From Deltaproteobacteria bacterium (GTDB lineage Bacteria; Bdellovibrionota; JACOXK01), in the NCBI GenBank assembly GCA_016186995.1, contig JACPKQ010000014.1, positions 15,751 to 42,990 on the forward strand: a DNA stretch of 27,240 nucleotides, read 5' to 3'. Below, piece after piece: positions 7,084 to 14,882 of the stretch (positions are counted from its first letter, which is position 1; every line of letters starts with the position of its first letter). Below the pieces are notes generated by a model. It made no database searches. It saw nothing but the letters and a program-made list of their open reading frames with translations, and was not told the DNA's origin. The translations under genes and the position numbers were made by a program.

Positions 7084-7407
7084 ATGCCAAAGGATGAATC
7101 TTTAAAGGATTTTATTCTTGATCAATTAAATGGTCTTTCAGAAGTTACAGCAAGTTCCATGTTTAGTAGTTGGGGACTTTATTCTGACAATATTTTCTTT
7201 GGCATCATTAATGATGGGCACCTTTATTTTAAAACCAATGAAATCACTTCTCAAAAATATAAAGACCATGGAATGAAACCCTTTCAGCCCAGTCCAAAAC
7301 AAAAATTAAAAAACTATTTTGAGGTACCAGGGGATATTATAGAAAATTCAGATGAACTTTTAAGATGGGCAAGAGAGGCCATTTCAGTTTGGGGAAAAGA
7401 CACATGA
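7084..7407 (+). CDS. TfoX N-terminal domain protein
   Basis: The 107-residue protein matches the stand-alone TfoX/Sxy N-terminal domain family: SEVTASSMFSSWGLYSDNIFFGII followed by GHLYFKTNE, then the MKPFQ and YFEVPGDII segments. In gammaproteobacteria full-length TfoX activates competence genes with CRP. Short proteins with only the N-terminal domain are widespread, and most have no assigned role, so a competence function should not be assumed. Its stop overlaps the next gene's start as ATGA (7404-7407), indicating a two-gene operon with the DUF985 cupin. A modest purine-rich site (GAAGAAG) precedes the ATG. The gene lies in the accessory island. Confidence 0.88.
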   Translation: MPKDESLKDFILDQLNGLSEVTASSMFSSWGLYSDNIFFGIINDGHLYFKTNEITSQKYKDHGMKPFQPSPKQKLKNYFEVPGDIIENSDELLRWAREAISVWGKDT

Positions 7408-7913
7408 AAAATTATGAAAAGATCATCAAGACCTTAGAATTGGAACCTCATCCAGAGGGAGGATATTTCAAAGAAACATATCGATCGGATCTTCGTATTC
7501 CAAAAGAAGGTCTTCCTAACTTTTATAAAAGTTCCAAATGTACATCGACTGCGATCTATTTTCTTTTAACCAAGGAACAGCCAAAAAGTTTTTTGCACAA
7601 ACTTAAAAGTGACGAGATCTTTCATTTATATGATGGAGGGTCTTTGGATGTTCTTCTTTTGTACCCCAATGGGGATGGAACAATACAAACTTTAGGAAGG
7701 GATTTGGAAAAGGGGGAAAGGCCACAGGTTCTTATTCCTCATGGGACATGGTTTGGGGCTCTTCTTAATAAAAGCGCTTCCTACGCTCTTATTGGTTGTA
7801 CAGTAGCCCCTGGATTTGAGTTTGAGGACTTCACCCTTGAGGTTCCCAAAGATTTAAAAGCTAAATATTTTGACTTTTCAGAGATGATTGAGGCTTTGAG
7901 CTTCAGGAAGTAA
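7404..7913 (+). CDS. DUF985 cupin family protein
   Basis: The 169-residue product has the DUF985 (PF06172) pattern: LELEPHPEGGYFKETYRS near the N-terminus, STAIYFLLTKEQPKSFLHKLKSDEIFHLYDG in the middle, and the late block VLIPHGTWFGA, followed by GCTVAPGFEFEDF. Cupin-barrel histidines and glutamates (HKLKSDEIFH) could bind a metal. The biochemical role is unknown. The chosen ATG overlaps the TfoX-N stop by ATGA; a longer in-frame extension to 7365 would lie wholly inside the upstream gene and does not look like the family. GGGGAAAAG upstream can serve as the SD. Confidence 0.9.
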   Translation: MKNYEKIIKTLELEPHPEGGYFKETYRSDLRIPKEGLPNFYKSSKCTSTAIYFLLTKEQPKSFLHKLKSDEIFHLYDGGSLDVLLLYPNGDGTIQTLGRDLEKGERPQVLIPHGTWFGALLNKSASYALIGCTVAPGFEFEDFTLEVPKDLKAKYFDFSEMIEALSFRK

Positions 7914-8020
7914 GGCATCAGCTACCAAAATTAACTGCAATTTCAGTGGGTTATAGAATGGTTGGCTCCAGGATAGTTTAGTGCCCACACACCTCCACTC
8001 AATAACGACAATTTTTAAGC

Positions 8021-8048
8021 TTGACATTTGTATCTTTTTGGATACAAT
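8021..8048 (+). promoter_or_regulatory. Promoter with embedded operator for the toxin-antitoxin pair
   Basis: TTGACA (8021-8026, perfect -35) and TACAAT (8043-8048, 5/6 -10) are 16 bases apart. A perfect inverted repeat, TTGTATC (8028-8034) and GATACAA (8041-8047), fills the spacer and overlaps the -10. A bound antitoxin dimer would block RNA polymerase, as expected for type II toxin-antitoxin autoregulation. The predicted transcript start is within about 2 bases of the toxin ATG at 8058. Confidence 0.75.
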
Positions 8049-8057
8049 CTATATCAG

Positions 8058-8384
8058 ATGGGTGTTAAGCCAAGAACCCTGGTCGAATATGAAGCTGAGA
8101 ACGGGAAGTCCCTATTTTCTGAATGGTTAAACGGACTAAAAGATATAACAGCTCGTGCCATTATTCGTAAGCGACTAAACCGCATTCGTATGGGGAATTT
8201 TGGGAACACCAGGTCTATAGGTGATGGTGTTTTTGAGTTCAAAATTGATTTTGGCCCTGGTTACAGAGTTTATTACGGATTGGATGGAGATACCCTTGTG
8301 GTTCTCTTGTGTGGAGGTGATAAAGGCTCCCAAGATAGAGACATCCAAAAAGCCAAGGAATATTGGCAAGATTATAGGAGGTAA
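8058..8384 (+). CDS. Type II toxin, RelE/ParE superfamily (HI1419-like)
   Basis: The 108-residue protein fits the phage Gp49-like/HigB toxin family: VEYEAENGKSLFSEWLNGL, IIRKRLNRIRMGNFGNTRSIGDGVFEFKIDFGPGYRVYY, then LLCGGDKGSQDRDIQKAKEYW. The basic and aromatic residues in the RVYY region and the GGDKGSQ turn are family hallmarks. Members act on translation or DNA gyrase; the target here is not known. The ATG at 8058 is preferred over one 10 codons upstream because the latter would lie inside the promoter/operator. No SD is possible with the predicted transcript start, so translation is probably leaderless. The antitoxin follows 5 bases after the stop. Toxin-first order is usual for this HI1419/HI1420 type. 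Confidence 0.88.
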   Translation: MGVKPRTLVEYEAENGKSLFSEWLNGLKDITARAIIRKRLNRIRMGNFGNTRSIGDGVFEFKIDFGPGYRVYYGLDGDTLVVLLCGGDKGSQDRDIQKAKEYWQDYRR

Positions 8385-8389
8385 ACTAT

Positions 8390-8710
8390 ATGCCCAAAAG
8401 AATAAAAAAATATGAGAAGTCCTTAATTGAAGCGTTAAAGGATCCTAAAGAAGCGGCAGCTTATTTAAATGCCCATCTTGAAGAGGCCGAAGAAGAAGAT
8501 GCAGAAGAACTATTTTTAATGGCACTGAGAGATGTTGCAAAAGCCTATGGAATGGCAGAAATTTCAGAACGAACAGATTTAGGAAGAGAAAGCCTCTATA
8601 AAGCATTATCTGAATATGGAAACCCCAAATTAAGCACACTCTGGATATTATTTAATGCGATAGGTCTTCGTTTGATGGTGGAACCTAAAAAGAGAGCCAC
8701 TCAAAAATGA
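8390..8710 (+). CDS. Antitoxin, HI1420-like (HigA-type HTH)
   Basis: The 106-residue protein belongs to the probable addiction-module antidote family. An N-terminal region has FLMALRDVAKAYGMAEIS, then the helix-turn-helix recognition stretch RTDLGRESLYKALSEYGNPKLSTLW and a short tail. It should neutralise the upstream toxin and repress the shared promoter through the inverted repeat at 8028-8047. A very strong SD (AGGAGG) lies 8 bases before the ATG, in contrast to the toxin's apparently leaderless start, which could favour antitoxin excess. REP-like copy C begins 30 bases after the stop. Confidence 0.9.
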   Translation: MPKRIKKYEKSLIEALKDPKEAAAYLNAHLEEAEEEDAEELFLMALRDVAKAYGMAEISERTDLGRESLYKALSEYGNPKLSTLWILFNAIGLRLMVEPKKRATQK

Positions 8711-8740
8711 ATTTGAAAATTACATCTGTAATTCACTGAG

Positions 8741-8787
8741 ATTGCCATCCCTGCCTTCGCAGGGACAGGCTTCCTCGCAATGACGGG
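8741..8787. repeat. REP-like palindromic repeat, copy C (diverged)
   Basis: TCCCTGC (8748-8754) and GCAGGGA (8759-8765) pair around CTTC. Outer arms ATTGC (8741-8745) and GCAAT (8777-8781) extend the fold. It shares the CTTC loop and trailing ATGACGGGTG with copy B but has a different stem and an extra 15 bases. It lies between the antitoxin and the alr promoter. Confidence 0.7.
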
Positions 8788-8814
8788 TGGTGTGGATACC
8801 ATTTTTATTACAGC

Positions 8815-8842
8815 TTGACCACTGGGGAGAGAGGCCTATAAA
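8815..8842 (+). promoter_or_regulatory. Candidate sigma70-type promoter for alr
   Basis: TTGACC (8815-8820, 5/6) and TATAAA (8837-8842, 5/6) are separated by 16 bases. Only 8 bases lie between the -10 and the alr ATG at 8851, so the predicted transcript would be leaderless or nearly so. The purine-rich GGGGAGAGAG nearby is too far upstream to be an SD. Confidence 0.6.
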
Positions 8843-8850
8843 TTCTATTT

Positions 8851-9966
8851 ATGTTTCGAAAAACACATATTGAAGTTGATCTTTCTGCTATAGTGCAAAA
8901 CTATCGTTCTTTGAGAACCTTTATCGGCAAAGATGTTGAATTTTTGGCTGTAGTGAAGGCTAACGCTTACGGCCATGGCGATATTGAAGTCGCGCGTGTT
9001 CTTGAAATGGCAGGGTGTATTCAGTTTGGTGTTGCTACTATAGAAGAAGGGGTTTTTCTTCGAAGTCACGGTATTAAATCAGATATTATTGTTTTAAGCG
9101 GATGCGGCACGGCTTATGTTGATACAATTCTTGAACATCGCCTAACTCCAGTTCTAAGTTCTTATGAAATTGCGCATCATTTTAACCAACATCTTAAAAC
9201 GCCTCTGCGCGTTCATCTTAAAGTAGATACGGGTATGGGTAGGCTTGGATTTCATGCAGAGACGTTTCTAAGCCAGTTTCAAAAAATTAAAGATATGGAT
9301 AAGCTTAAGATTGAAGGAGTGATGAGTCATTTTGGTCAGGCTGAAAACTATGAAAGTGAGCGAACTCTTAATCAAAAAGAAAGTTTTCTGAAAATTGTAG
9401 AGCAATTTAAAAATATGGGTATTTCTATTCCTTATTTTCACATGGCTAACTCAGCAGCTGTCCTTTATAATTTAGGGGTGAATTTGAATATGGTTCGCGT
9501 GGGTATTGCTCTTTATGGGTGTTCTCCGGATAAAAATCTTTTGAATAGAAGAAGTTCTTTGGGTTTAAAACCTGCTTTAAAATTAGTAAGTTCTATACTT
9601 TCTTTAAAGAAGTTTCCAAAAAATGCATTTATAAGTTATGGCGAAACTTTTAAAACTCAAAGAGAGAGTTTCATTGCTTCTATCCCTTTAGGGTATGCAG
9701 ATGGGTGGCGGAGAAGCTTATCTAATAAAGGCTATGTTCTTGTGAAAGGTCAACGTGCTCCTATCGTTGGGGTGATTTGCATGGATCTATTCATGATTGA
9801 TGTCACTGACATTCCTGGGGTTCGAATAGGGGAAGAGGTTGTATGTATTGGTTCTCAAGGAGAAGATACCATTGCCGCTTCGCAAATAGCCACCTGGGCA
9901 GGAACCATTAACTATGAGATTTTGTGTCAGTTTATGCCACGCATTCCACGCCGCCATTTAACTTAA
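8851..9966 (+). CDS. alr: Alanine racemase
   Basis: The 371-residue PLP enzyme interconverts L- and D-alanine for peptidoglycan. It shows the cofactor lysine K36 in VVKANAYGHG, the conserved DTGMGRLGF block, FHMANSAA, VRVGIALYG and the second catalytic tyrosine Y263 in ISYGETF, followed by IPLGYADGW and CMDLFMIDVT. The length is typical. The N-terminus IEVDLSAIVQNY starts as in family members, which supports ATG 8851. It follows the toxin-antitoxin module and repeat C and appears to have its own promoter. purH begins 89 bases downstream. Confidence 0.96.
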   Translation: MFRKTHIEVDLSAIVQNYRSLRTFIGKDVEFLAVVKANAYGHGDIEVARVLEMAGCIQFGVATIEEGVFLRSHGIKSDIIVLSGCGTAYVDTILEHRLTPVLSSYEIAHHFNQHLKTPLRVHLKVDTGMGRLGFHAETFLSQFQKIKDMDKLKIEGVMSHFGQAENYESERTLNQKESFLKIVEQFKNMGISIPYFHMANSAAVLYNLGVNLNMVRVGIALYGCSPDKNLLNRRSSLGLKPALKLVSSILSLKKFPKNAFISYGETFKTQRESFIASIPLGYADGWRRSLSNKGYVLVKGQRAPIVGVICMDLFMIDVTDIPGVRIGEEVVCIGSQGEDTIAASQIATWAGTINYEILCQFMPRIPRRHLT

Positions 9967-10017
9967 ATTTTCTGAGCCACCCTCCCTACTCAGAAGCAAA
10001 GGTTGATTTTCACTACA

Positions 10018-10053
10018 TTGATTTCTGGCGCCAAATATGGTTTTATAGGCGCC
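10018..10053 (+). promoter_or_regulatory. Possible purH promoter with paired GGCGCC sites
   Basis: TTGATT (10018-10023) can serve as -35 for a poor -10 (TTTTAT, 10041-10046). GGCGCC, itself palindromic, occurs at 10027-10032 and 10048-10053, centred 21 bases apart, one inside the spacer and one just before the start codon at 10056. They could be operator half-sites or form an mRNA hairpin near the start. No PurR-type motif is recognised. Confidence 0.3.
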
Positions 10054-10055
10054 TC

Positions 10056-11561
10056 ATGGCTAAAATTGAAAGAGCGCTCATTAGCGTCTCAGACAAGACG
10101 CATATTATACCTGTTTCTAAAAGACTTCATCGCATGGGAGTTCGAATTATATCAACAGGAGGGACTGCAAAAATATTAAGAGAAGAAAAAATTCCTGTGC
10201 AAGAGGTTTCTGATGTAACAGGCTTTCCAGAAATGCTCGATGGACGTGTTAAAACTTTGCACCCTAAGATTCACGCGGGTATTTTAGCAACCGATTTTCA
10301 AAGAAAAGATATTCTTGAATATGGCATTAAACCTTTTGATCTTATCATTGTGAATCTTTATCCATTTGAAAAAACAATTGCGGGGAAAAATGTTCGAGAA
10401 TCTGATGCCGTTGAAAACATTGATGTTGGAGGTGTGACCCTTATTCGTGCCGCTGCTAAAAATTTTGGAAGGGTTGCTGTTGTTGTTGACCCCGCTGATT
10501 ATGAGCCTCTCATAAGAGAAATGACCGAAAATAATTGTGAAGTGCGTTTAGAAATGAGAAGATCTCTTGCCATTAAGGCATTTCACAGAACTGCTTCTTA
10601 TGATGCTGCTATTAGTGGTTATTTTAATGAGGAAGAATTACCAGCTTTAAAAGTAAAATCTTTTAAAAAGGTGATGGAACTTCGTTATGGTGAAAACCCT
10701 CATCAAAAAGCAGCTTTTTACTCAGCAACAGGTAAGAAAGATTTTGAGCAACTTCAAGGAAAACAGCTTTCTTTTAATAATATTGTAGATATTCATGCTG
10801 GATGCAGGTTATCTTCTGAGTTTAAAGAACCTGCATGTGTCGTTATCAAGCATAATAATCCTTGTGGTGTTGGGATCGATTCACAATCACTTCTTAAAGC
10901 GTTTGAAAAGGCGAAAGACTCAGATCCTGTTTCTTATTTTGGAAGTATTATTGTTTTTAACAGACCTGTCGAAGAAGAGCTTGCAAGGGAACTTATTAAA
11001 GATTTTATAGAGGTCGTTGTAGCACCTCATTTTTCTGCAGAAGCTAAAGAAGTCTTTTCTCAAAAACAAAATTTAAGACTTATTGTAAGGTCTCAAGATG
11101 TTTATGCCTCAAAGGGATTGGAAATTAAAAAAGCTCTTAATGGTTATCTTTTACAAAGTGATATGATTGTGTCCCAAGAAAACTGGCAGGTTGTGACAAA
11201 ACGCAAACCCTCCCCAGAAGAGTTAGAAAAGTTTCAATTTGTCTGGAGGGTTGTGAAACACGTTAAATCCAATGCCATTGTTGTTGGAAGTGAAAGTCAA
11301 ACTTATGGTATTGGGGCAGGGCAAATGAGTCGTATTGATTCCGTAGAATTAGCCCTTTCTAAAGCTAAAAGTAAAAAAGATTTTGTTTTGGCTTCTGATG
11401 CCTTCTTCCCATTCCGCGATAGTATTGATACACTATTTAAAGCAGGTGTAAGAGCGCTTGTACAACCAGGGGGGTCCATTCGTGATAATCAAGTGATTGA
11501 AGCTTGTGATGAACACGATATGGCCATGGTATTTACAGGAACTCGATACTTTGTGCATTAA
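10056..11561 (+). CDS. purH: Bifunctional AICAR formyltransferase/IMP cyclohydrolase
   Basis: PurH carries out the last two steps of IMP synthesis. From ATG 10056 the protein is 501 residues, close to the usual 510-530. The N-terminal MGS-like cyclohydrolase domain begins with ERALISVSDKT and includes ISTGGTAKIL, VTGFPEMLDGRVKTLHP and NLYPFEKT. The formyltransferase domain has LRYGENPHQKA, the catalytic KHNNPCGVG (about 265-273) and the C-terminal SDAFFPFRDSID and QPGGSIRD blocks. The frame stays open upstream to 9924, but that extension overlaps alr and lacks family similarity. The SD is weak. purD and purE lie downstream after the TPR gene. Confidence 0.96.
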   Translation: MAKIERALISVSDKTHIIPVSKRLHRMGVRIISTGGTAKILREEKIPVQEVSDVTGFPEMLDGRVKTLHPKIHAGILATDFQRKDILEYGIKPFDLIIVNLYPFEKTIAGKNVRESDAVENIDVGGVTLIRAAAKNFGRVAVVVDPADYEPLIREMTENNCEVRLEMRRSLAIKAFHRTASYDAAISGYFNEEELPALKVKSFKKVMELRYGENPHQKAAFYSATGKKDFEQLQGKQLSFNNIVDIHAGCRLSSEFKEPACVVIKHNNPCGVGIDSQSLLKAFEKAKDSDPVSYFGSIIVFNRPVEEELARELIKDFIEVVVAPHFSAEAKEVFSQKQNLRLIVRSQDVYASKGLEIKKALNGYLLQSDMIVSQENWQVVTKRKPSPEELEKFQFVWRVVKHVKSNAIVVGSESQTYGIGAGQMSRIDSVELALSKAKSKKDFVLASDAFFPFRDSIDTLFKAGVRALVQPGGSIRDNQVIEACDEHDMAMVFTGTRYFVH

Positions 11562-11590
11562 ACACAACGTAGATTTTCATTTGCGTGGAA

Positions 11591-13150
11591 ATGCCAGTGA
11601 AAAAATGGCTTATTAAAACAAGAGCAGGCGAGATTTTAGGCCCCTATCTTTTTAGGGATATTCAATACCATCTCCTTAAAAAAGATATTTTCCCGCAAGA
11701 TGAAGCGAGCTTACCGTGTGAATTGTGGCAGCCCTTAAGAAGTTTTCCAGAGTTTAGATCCACCATTCGAAAACTCGTTCCCCATGAAAAAGACGATAAA
11801 ACTTATGCCGTCTCACATGGGAAGATCAAAACCGAAGAAACACTTGAATATATACCCCACGTAAAACTTTCTTTACTTAAGAGGCTTTCAGTGCGGGATT
11901 TTTTTCTGATTGCTTTATGCGTATCTTTTATTGGGTATGCTGTGTTTATATTTTATCCCCTCAAGAAAAACGGTGGAGAAAGTACAAAGTTTCAAGTGCA
12001 ACTAGAGCAGGCTTCTCAATTTCAAAAAACCGGGTCTTATTCACAAGCCCTTTCTCTTTATGAGGATGTTTTCCGTGAAAACAAAGACAACTTAGAGGCG
12101 ATTAAAGGTGTTTTAAGTAGTACTTATTTTTTAAGGTCATTTGATTCTTTAAAAGAAAAAGTCCAAAAAATTCTTCTTCAAAAAGATCAAGAGGCACACG
12201 AGTGGGCTTATATTTACTTGAGCCTTTCTTATATGGTGAATCAAGATTATGGAGATGCTATTTCTATACTTCAAAAGGCTCGTGAGTTAAATGGAAAGCA
12301 TGAAGCTGTTTTGTATAATTTAGCATGCTCTTATTTTTTAAATGGAGAGTTTGCGCAAGCTAAACTTTATTTAGAAACTTATTTTCTTACTTCAAAAGAA
12401 TTAGAGCCACATCTTCTTTTAGGGCAAGCTTATTTAAATTTAGGAGATACTTCAAAAGCACTTGAAGAGTTTCAATTTGTTCTCAACTTAAATTCACAAC
12501 TTCAAGAAACGTATTATTTTTTAGCAAAAACTTATCAAAAAAGAGGAGAAGTGGAAAAAACCTTTCAAGTGTTTGAAAAAATGTTTGAAGTTGACCCCTA
12601 TTACTTTCAAAAGAAAATAGAACATCCTTATTTTTTTCCTGTAAGGGTGTCTTATTACCAAAAGATGTCGCTTTATAATGCTATTTTAGCTCAGAGAGGG
12701 AAGGGTCATTTAGTATCAGAGTCACGTATGGGACTTTTACAATATCTGAATGGCGAAAAAAAAGAAGGTCTTGAAAAGGTACAAAATGTTTTGCTCACCA
12801 ATCAAAAAGATGTACTTACTTATATTATTCTAGGTATTCTTAATTTTTATGAAGGGGATAGAGAATTTGCTCTTTTAAATTTAAGAACTGCTTTAAAACT
12901 TAAGCCCACATCCTTTTTGGCCTTACTCTATTCTGGATATCTTACTTTAGAAAATGGTGTATTAGACCAAGCCGAAGATTATTTTCAAAAAATACTTGAA
13001 GAAAACTCAAAGTCTCCAGCTGCTTTATCAGGGTTAGGTCGTGTGTTTTACAAAAAGGGGGATCACAAGACCTCAGAATATTATTGGAAGCGTGCATTAG
13101 AGTTTGATCCTTTTTATCTTCCCGCCTTAGAAGGTCTGCAAAATCTCTAG
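11591..13150 (+). CDS. GYF_2-domain, single-pass membrane TPR protein
   Basis: The 519-residue protein begins with a GYF_2/DUF4339-like domain (KKWLIKTRAGEILGPYLFRD, with LWQPLRSFPEF further on). A charged linker and one membrane helix at about residues 104-124 (FFLIALCVSFIGYAVFIFYPL) follow, then about 390 residues of tetratricopeptide-like helical repeats, for example YNLACSYFLNGEFAQAKLYL, LLLGQAYLNLGDTSKALEEF, ALSGLGRVFYKKGDHKTSEY and a final YWKRALEFDPF. The GYF part would face the cytoplasm and the TPR array the periplasm, suggesting a scaffold. Function is unknown. ATG 11591 is used; a GTG two codons upstream (11585) is possible, and neither has an SD. The gene lies between purH and purD, 23 bases before purD. 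Confidence 0.82.
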   Translation: MPVKKWLIKTRAGEILGPYLFRDIQYHLLKKDIFPQDEASLPCELWQPLRSFPEFRSTIRKLVPHEKDDKTYAVSHGKIKTEETLEYIPHVKLSLLKRLSVRDFFLIALCVSFIGYAVFIFYPLKKNGGESTKFQVQLEQASQFQKTGSYSQALSLYEDVFRENKDNLEAIKGVLSSTYFLRSFDSLKEKVQKILLQKDQEAHEWAYIYLSLSYMVNQDYGDAISILQKARELNGKHEAVLYNLACSYFLNGEFAQAKLYLETYFLTSKELEPHLLLGQAYLNLGDTSKALEEFQFVLNLNSQLQETYYFLAKTYQKRGEVEKTFQVFEKMFEVDPYYFQKKIEHPYFFPVRVSYYQKMSLYNAILAQRGKGHLVSESRMGLLQYLNGEKKEGLEKVQNVLLTNQKDVLTYIILGILNFYEGDREFALLNLRTALKLKPTSFLALLYSGYLTLENGVLDQAEDYFQKILEENSKSPAALSGLGRVFYKKGDHKTSEYYWKRALEFDPFYLPALEGLQNL

Positions 13151-13173
13151 AAATATGGTATAAACCCGGTATC

Positions 13174-14433
13174 ATGCGTATTTTAGTCGTAGGAAATGGA
13201 GGGCGAGAACACGCTTTAGTGTGGAAGATTCATCAAAGCCCTCATGTTCAAGAAATTTTTTGCGCTCCAGGAAATGCAGGAATTGCTTCTTTAGCAACGT
13301 GTATTCCTGTAGAAGTTCATGATATTCAAGGGTTATGTGCTTTTGCAAAAGCACATTCTATTGATCTTACAGTTGTCGGACCTGAATTACCTTTAAGCCT
13401 TGGAATTGTAGATGAGTTTCAAAAACAGGGGCTCAAGATTTTTGGCCCATCTAAACAAGCTGCCCAGTTTGAATCGAGCAAGATTTTCTCTAAGAAGTTT
13501 ATGAAGCGTTATGGCATTCCTACAGCTGATTTCATGGCTTTTGAAAAAACTTCCCAGGCTCTTCTATTTCTAGATCAAACCAAAGCTCCGTGGGTCATTA
13601 AAGCAGATGGGCTTGCTTCCGGAAAAGGAGTTCGAGTTTGTAAAACAAAAGAAGAGGCTCAGAACGCCGTGCATGAAATGATGGAAGATAAAGCTTTTGG
13701 ACAAAGTGGGCTTAAGATTATTATTGAAGATTTTCTAGAAGGAGAAGAGCTTTCCTATATTGCTCTTGTGGACGGAAAAACTTATTTACCTTTGGCTTCC
13801 TCTCAAGATCATAAAGCTCTTCAAGATGGTGATCGTGGACCTAATACAGGAGGTATGGGGGCTTACTCTCCTGCACCTCTTTTAACAAAAGAGCTTGAGA
13901 GAAGAATTCAAAAAGAAGTTTTAGATCCTTTCCTTCACGGGCTTAAAGCACAAAATATGGAGTACAAAGGGGTTCTTTATGTAGGAGTGATGGTCGTCAA
14001 TGGGAACCCTTATGTTTTAGAGTTTAATGTGCGATTAGGGGATCCAGAAACTCAACCCCTTATGATGCGACTTCAATCAGACATCATTGAACTTTTTCGA
14101 GCAACTTTGAATTCGCAATTGGAACAATCTCACTTAAGGTGGAGTGATCAATCTGCTCTCTGTGTTGTTCTTGCTTCCTCTGGATACCCTGGAGGATATG
14201 AAAAAGGAAAATCTATCGTGGGTCTTGAAAGCGTTGCTCATCAAGTTGTATTTCATGGTGGAACGAAAAAGGGAGAGAATGGAGTGCTTACAAATGGTGG
14301 AAGAGTTCTCAGTGTGGGGGCTCTTGGAAAAACACTTCAAGAGGCTTATCATAATGCCTATGAGGGGGTGTCGAAAATTTCGTGGGATGGGGTATATTAT
14401 CGAAAAGATATAGGAGCTAAAGCATTATCATGA
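13174..14433 (+). CDS. purD: Phosphoribosylamine-glycine ligase
   Basis: PurD ligates glycine to phosphoribosylamine with ATP. The 419-residue length is typical. Seen are the N-terminal MRILVVGNGGREHALVWK, VGPELPLSLGIVDEF, the ATP-grasp stretch PWVIKADGLASGKGV, SQDHKALQDGDRGPNTGGMGAYSPAP and VLEFNVRLGDPETQPLM. The start is ATG 13174 with no SD; a TATAAA at 13159-13164 could be a -10 placing the transcript start at the ATG, although no good -35 is seen. The stop overlaps the purE start by ATGA (14430-14433). Confidence 0.97.
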   Translation: MRILVVGNGGREHALVWKIHQSPHVQEIFCAPGNAGIASLATCIPVEVHDIQGLCAFAKAHSIDLTVVGPELPLSLGIVDEFQKQGLKIFGPSKQAAQFESSKIFSKKFMKRYGIPTADFMAFEKTSQALLFLDQTKAPWVIKADGLASGKGVRVCKTKEEAQNAVHEMMEDKAFGQSGLKIIIEDFLEGEELSYIALVDGKTYLPLASSQDHKALQDGDRGPNTGGMGAYSPAPLLTKELERRIQKEVLDPFLHGLKAQNMEYKGVLYVGVMVVNGNPYVLEFNVRLGDPETQPLMMRLQSDIIELFRATLNSQLEQSHLRWSDQSALCVVLASSGYPGGYEKGKSIVGLESVAHQVVFHGGTKKGENGVLTNGGRVLSVGALGKTLQEAYHNAYEGVSKISWDGVYYRKDIGAKALS

Positions 14434-14882
14434 AAGTAGCTGTTTTTTTAGGTTCAGAATCGGATCGAGAATACACCCAAAAACTTGAAGCAGTTTTAAA
14501 AGATTTCCACGTTTCTTTTGAAACCATTGTGTGTTCTGCACACAGAGCACCAAAGCGTCTTGTAGAAGAAGTACGAAGGGTTGAAAATGAAGGTGCACAA
14601 GTTCTTATAGGTTTAGCTGGTTATGCAGCGCACCTACCCGGCGCACTGGCTGCACACTCACACCTTCCTGTTATAGGGGTGCCTTTACCCACATCGACGT
14701 TAGAGGGTGTTGATTCTATTCTTTCTATTGCACAAATGCCGGGTGGGGTTCCTGTGGCAACGATGAGTATTGGTCATGCCGGAGCAAAGAATGCAGCTCT
14801 TTTGTCAGTTCAAATTCTAGCGCTTTCTGATCGTGAACTTTCTCAAAAATGGCTTCAATACAAACAATCACTATGCTCCTGA
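14430..14882 (+). CDS. purE: N5-carboxyaminoimidazole ribonucleotide mutase PurE
   Basis: The 150-residue single-domain protein has the PurE signatures GSESD (8-12), the catalytic SAHRAP with H38, AGYAAHLPG and GVPLPTSTLEGVDSILSIAQMPGGVPVAT followed by IGHAGAKNAALL. The AHLPG form and the SIAQMPGGVPVAT stretch point to class I, which acts on N5-CAIR made by PurK. No purK is visible in the window, so it must be elsewhere, or the enzyme may use CO2 directly as class II does. The start overlaps purD by 4 bases, and the next gene starts inside its last 10 bases, so the three are probably one transcript. Confidence 0.95.
   Translation: MKVAVFLGSESDREYTQKLEAVLKDFHVSFETIVCSAHRAPKRLVEEVRRVENEGAQVLIGLAGYAAHLPGALAAHSHLPVIGVPLPTSTLEGVDSILSIAQMPGGVPVATMSIGHAGAKNAALLSVQILALSDRELSQKWLQYKQSLCS

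Noticed and set aside
9924-10055. N-terminal extension of PurH overlapping alr
   Set aside because: The family N-terminus begins at ATG 10056; the extra 44 residues look like untranslated sequence.
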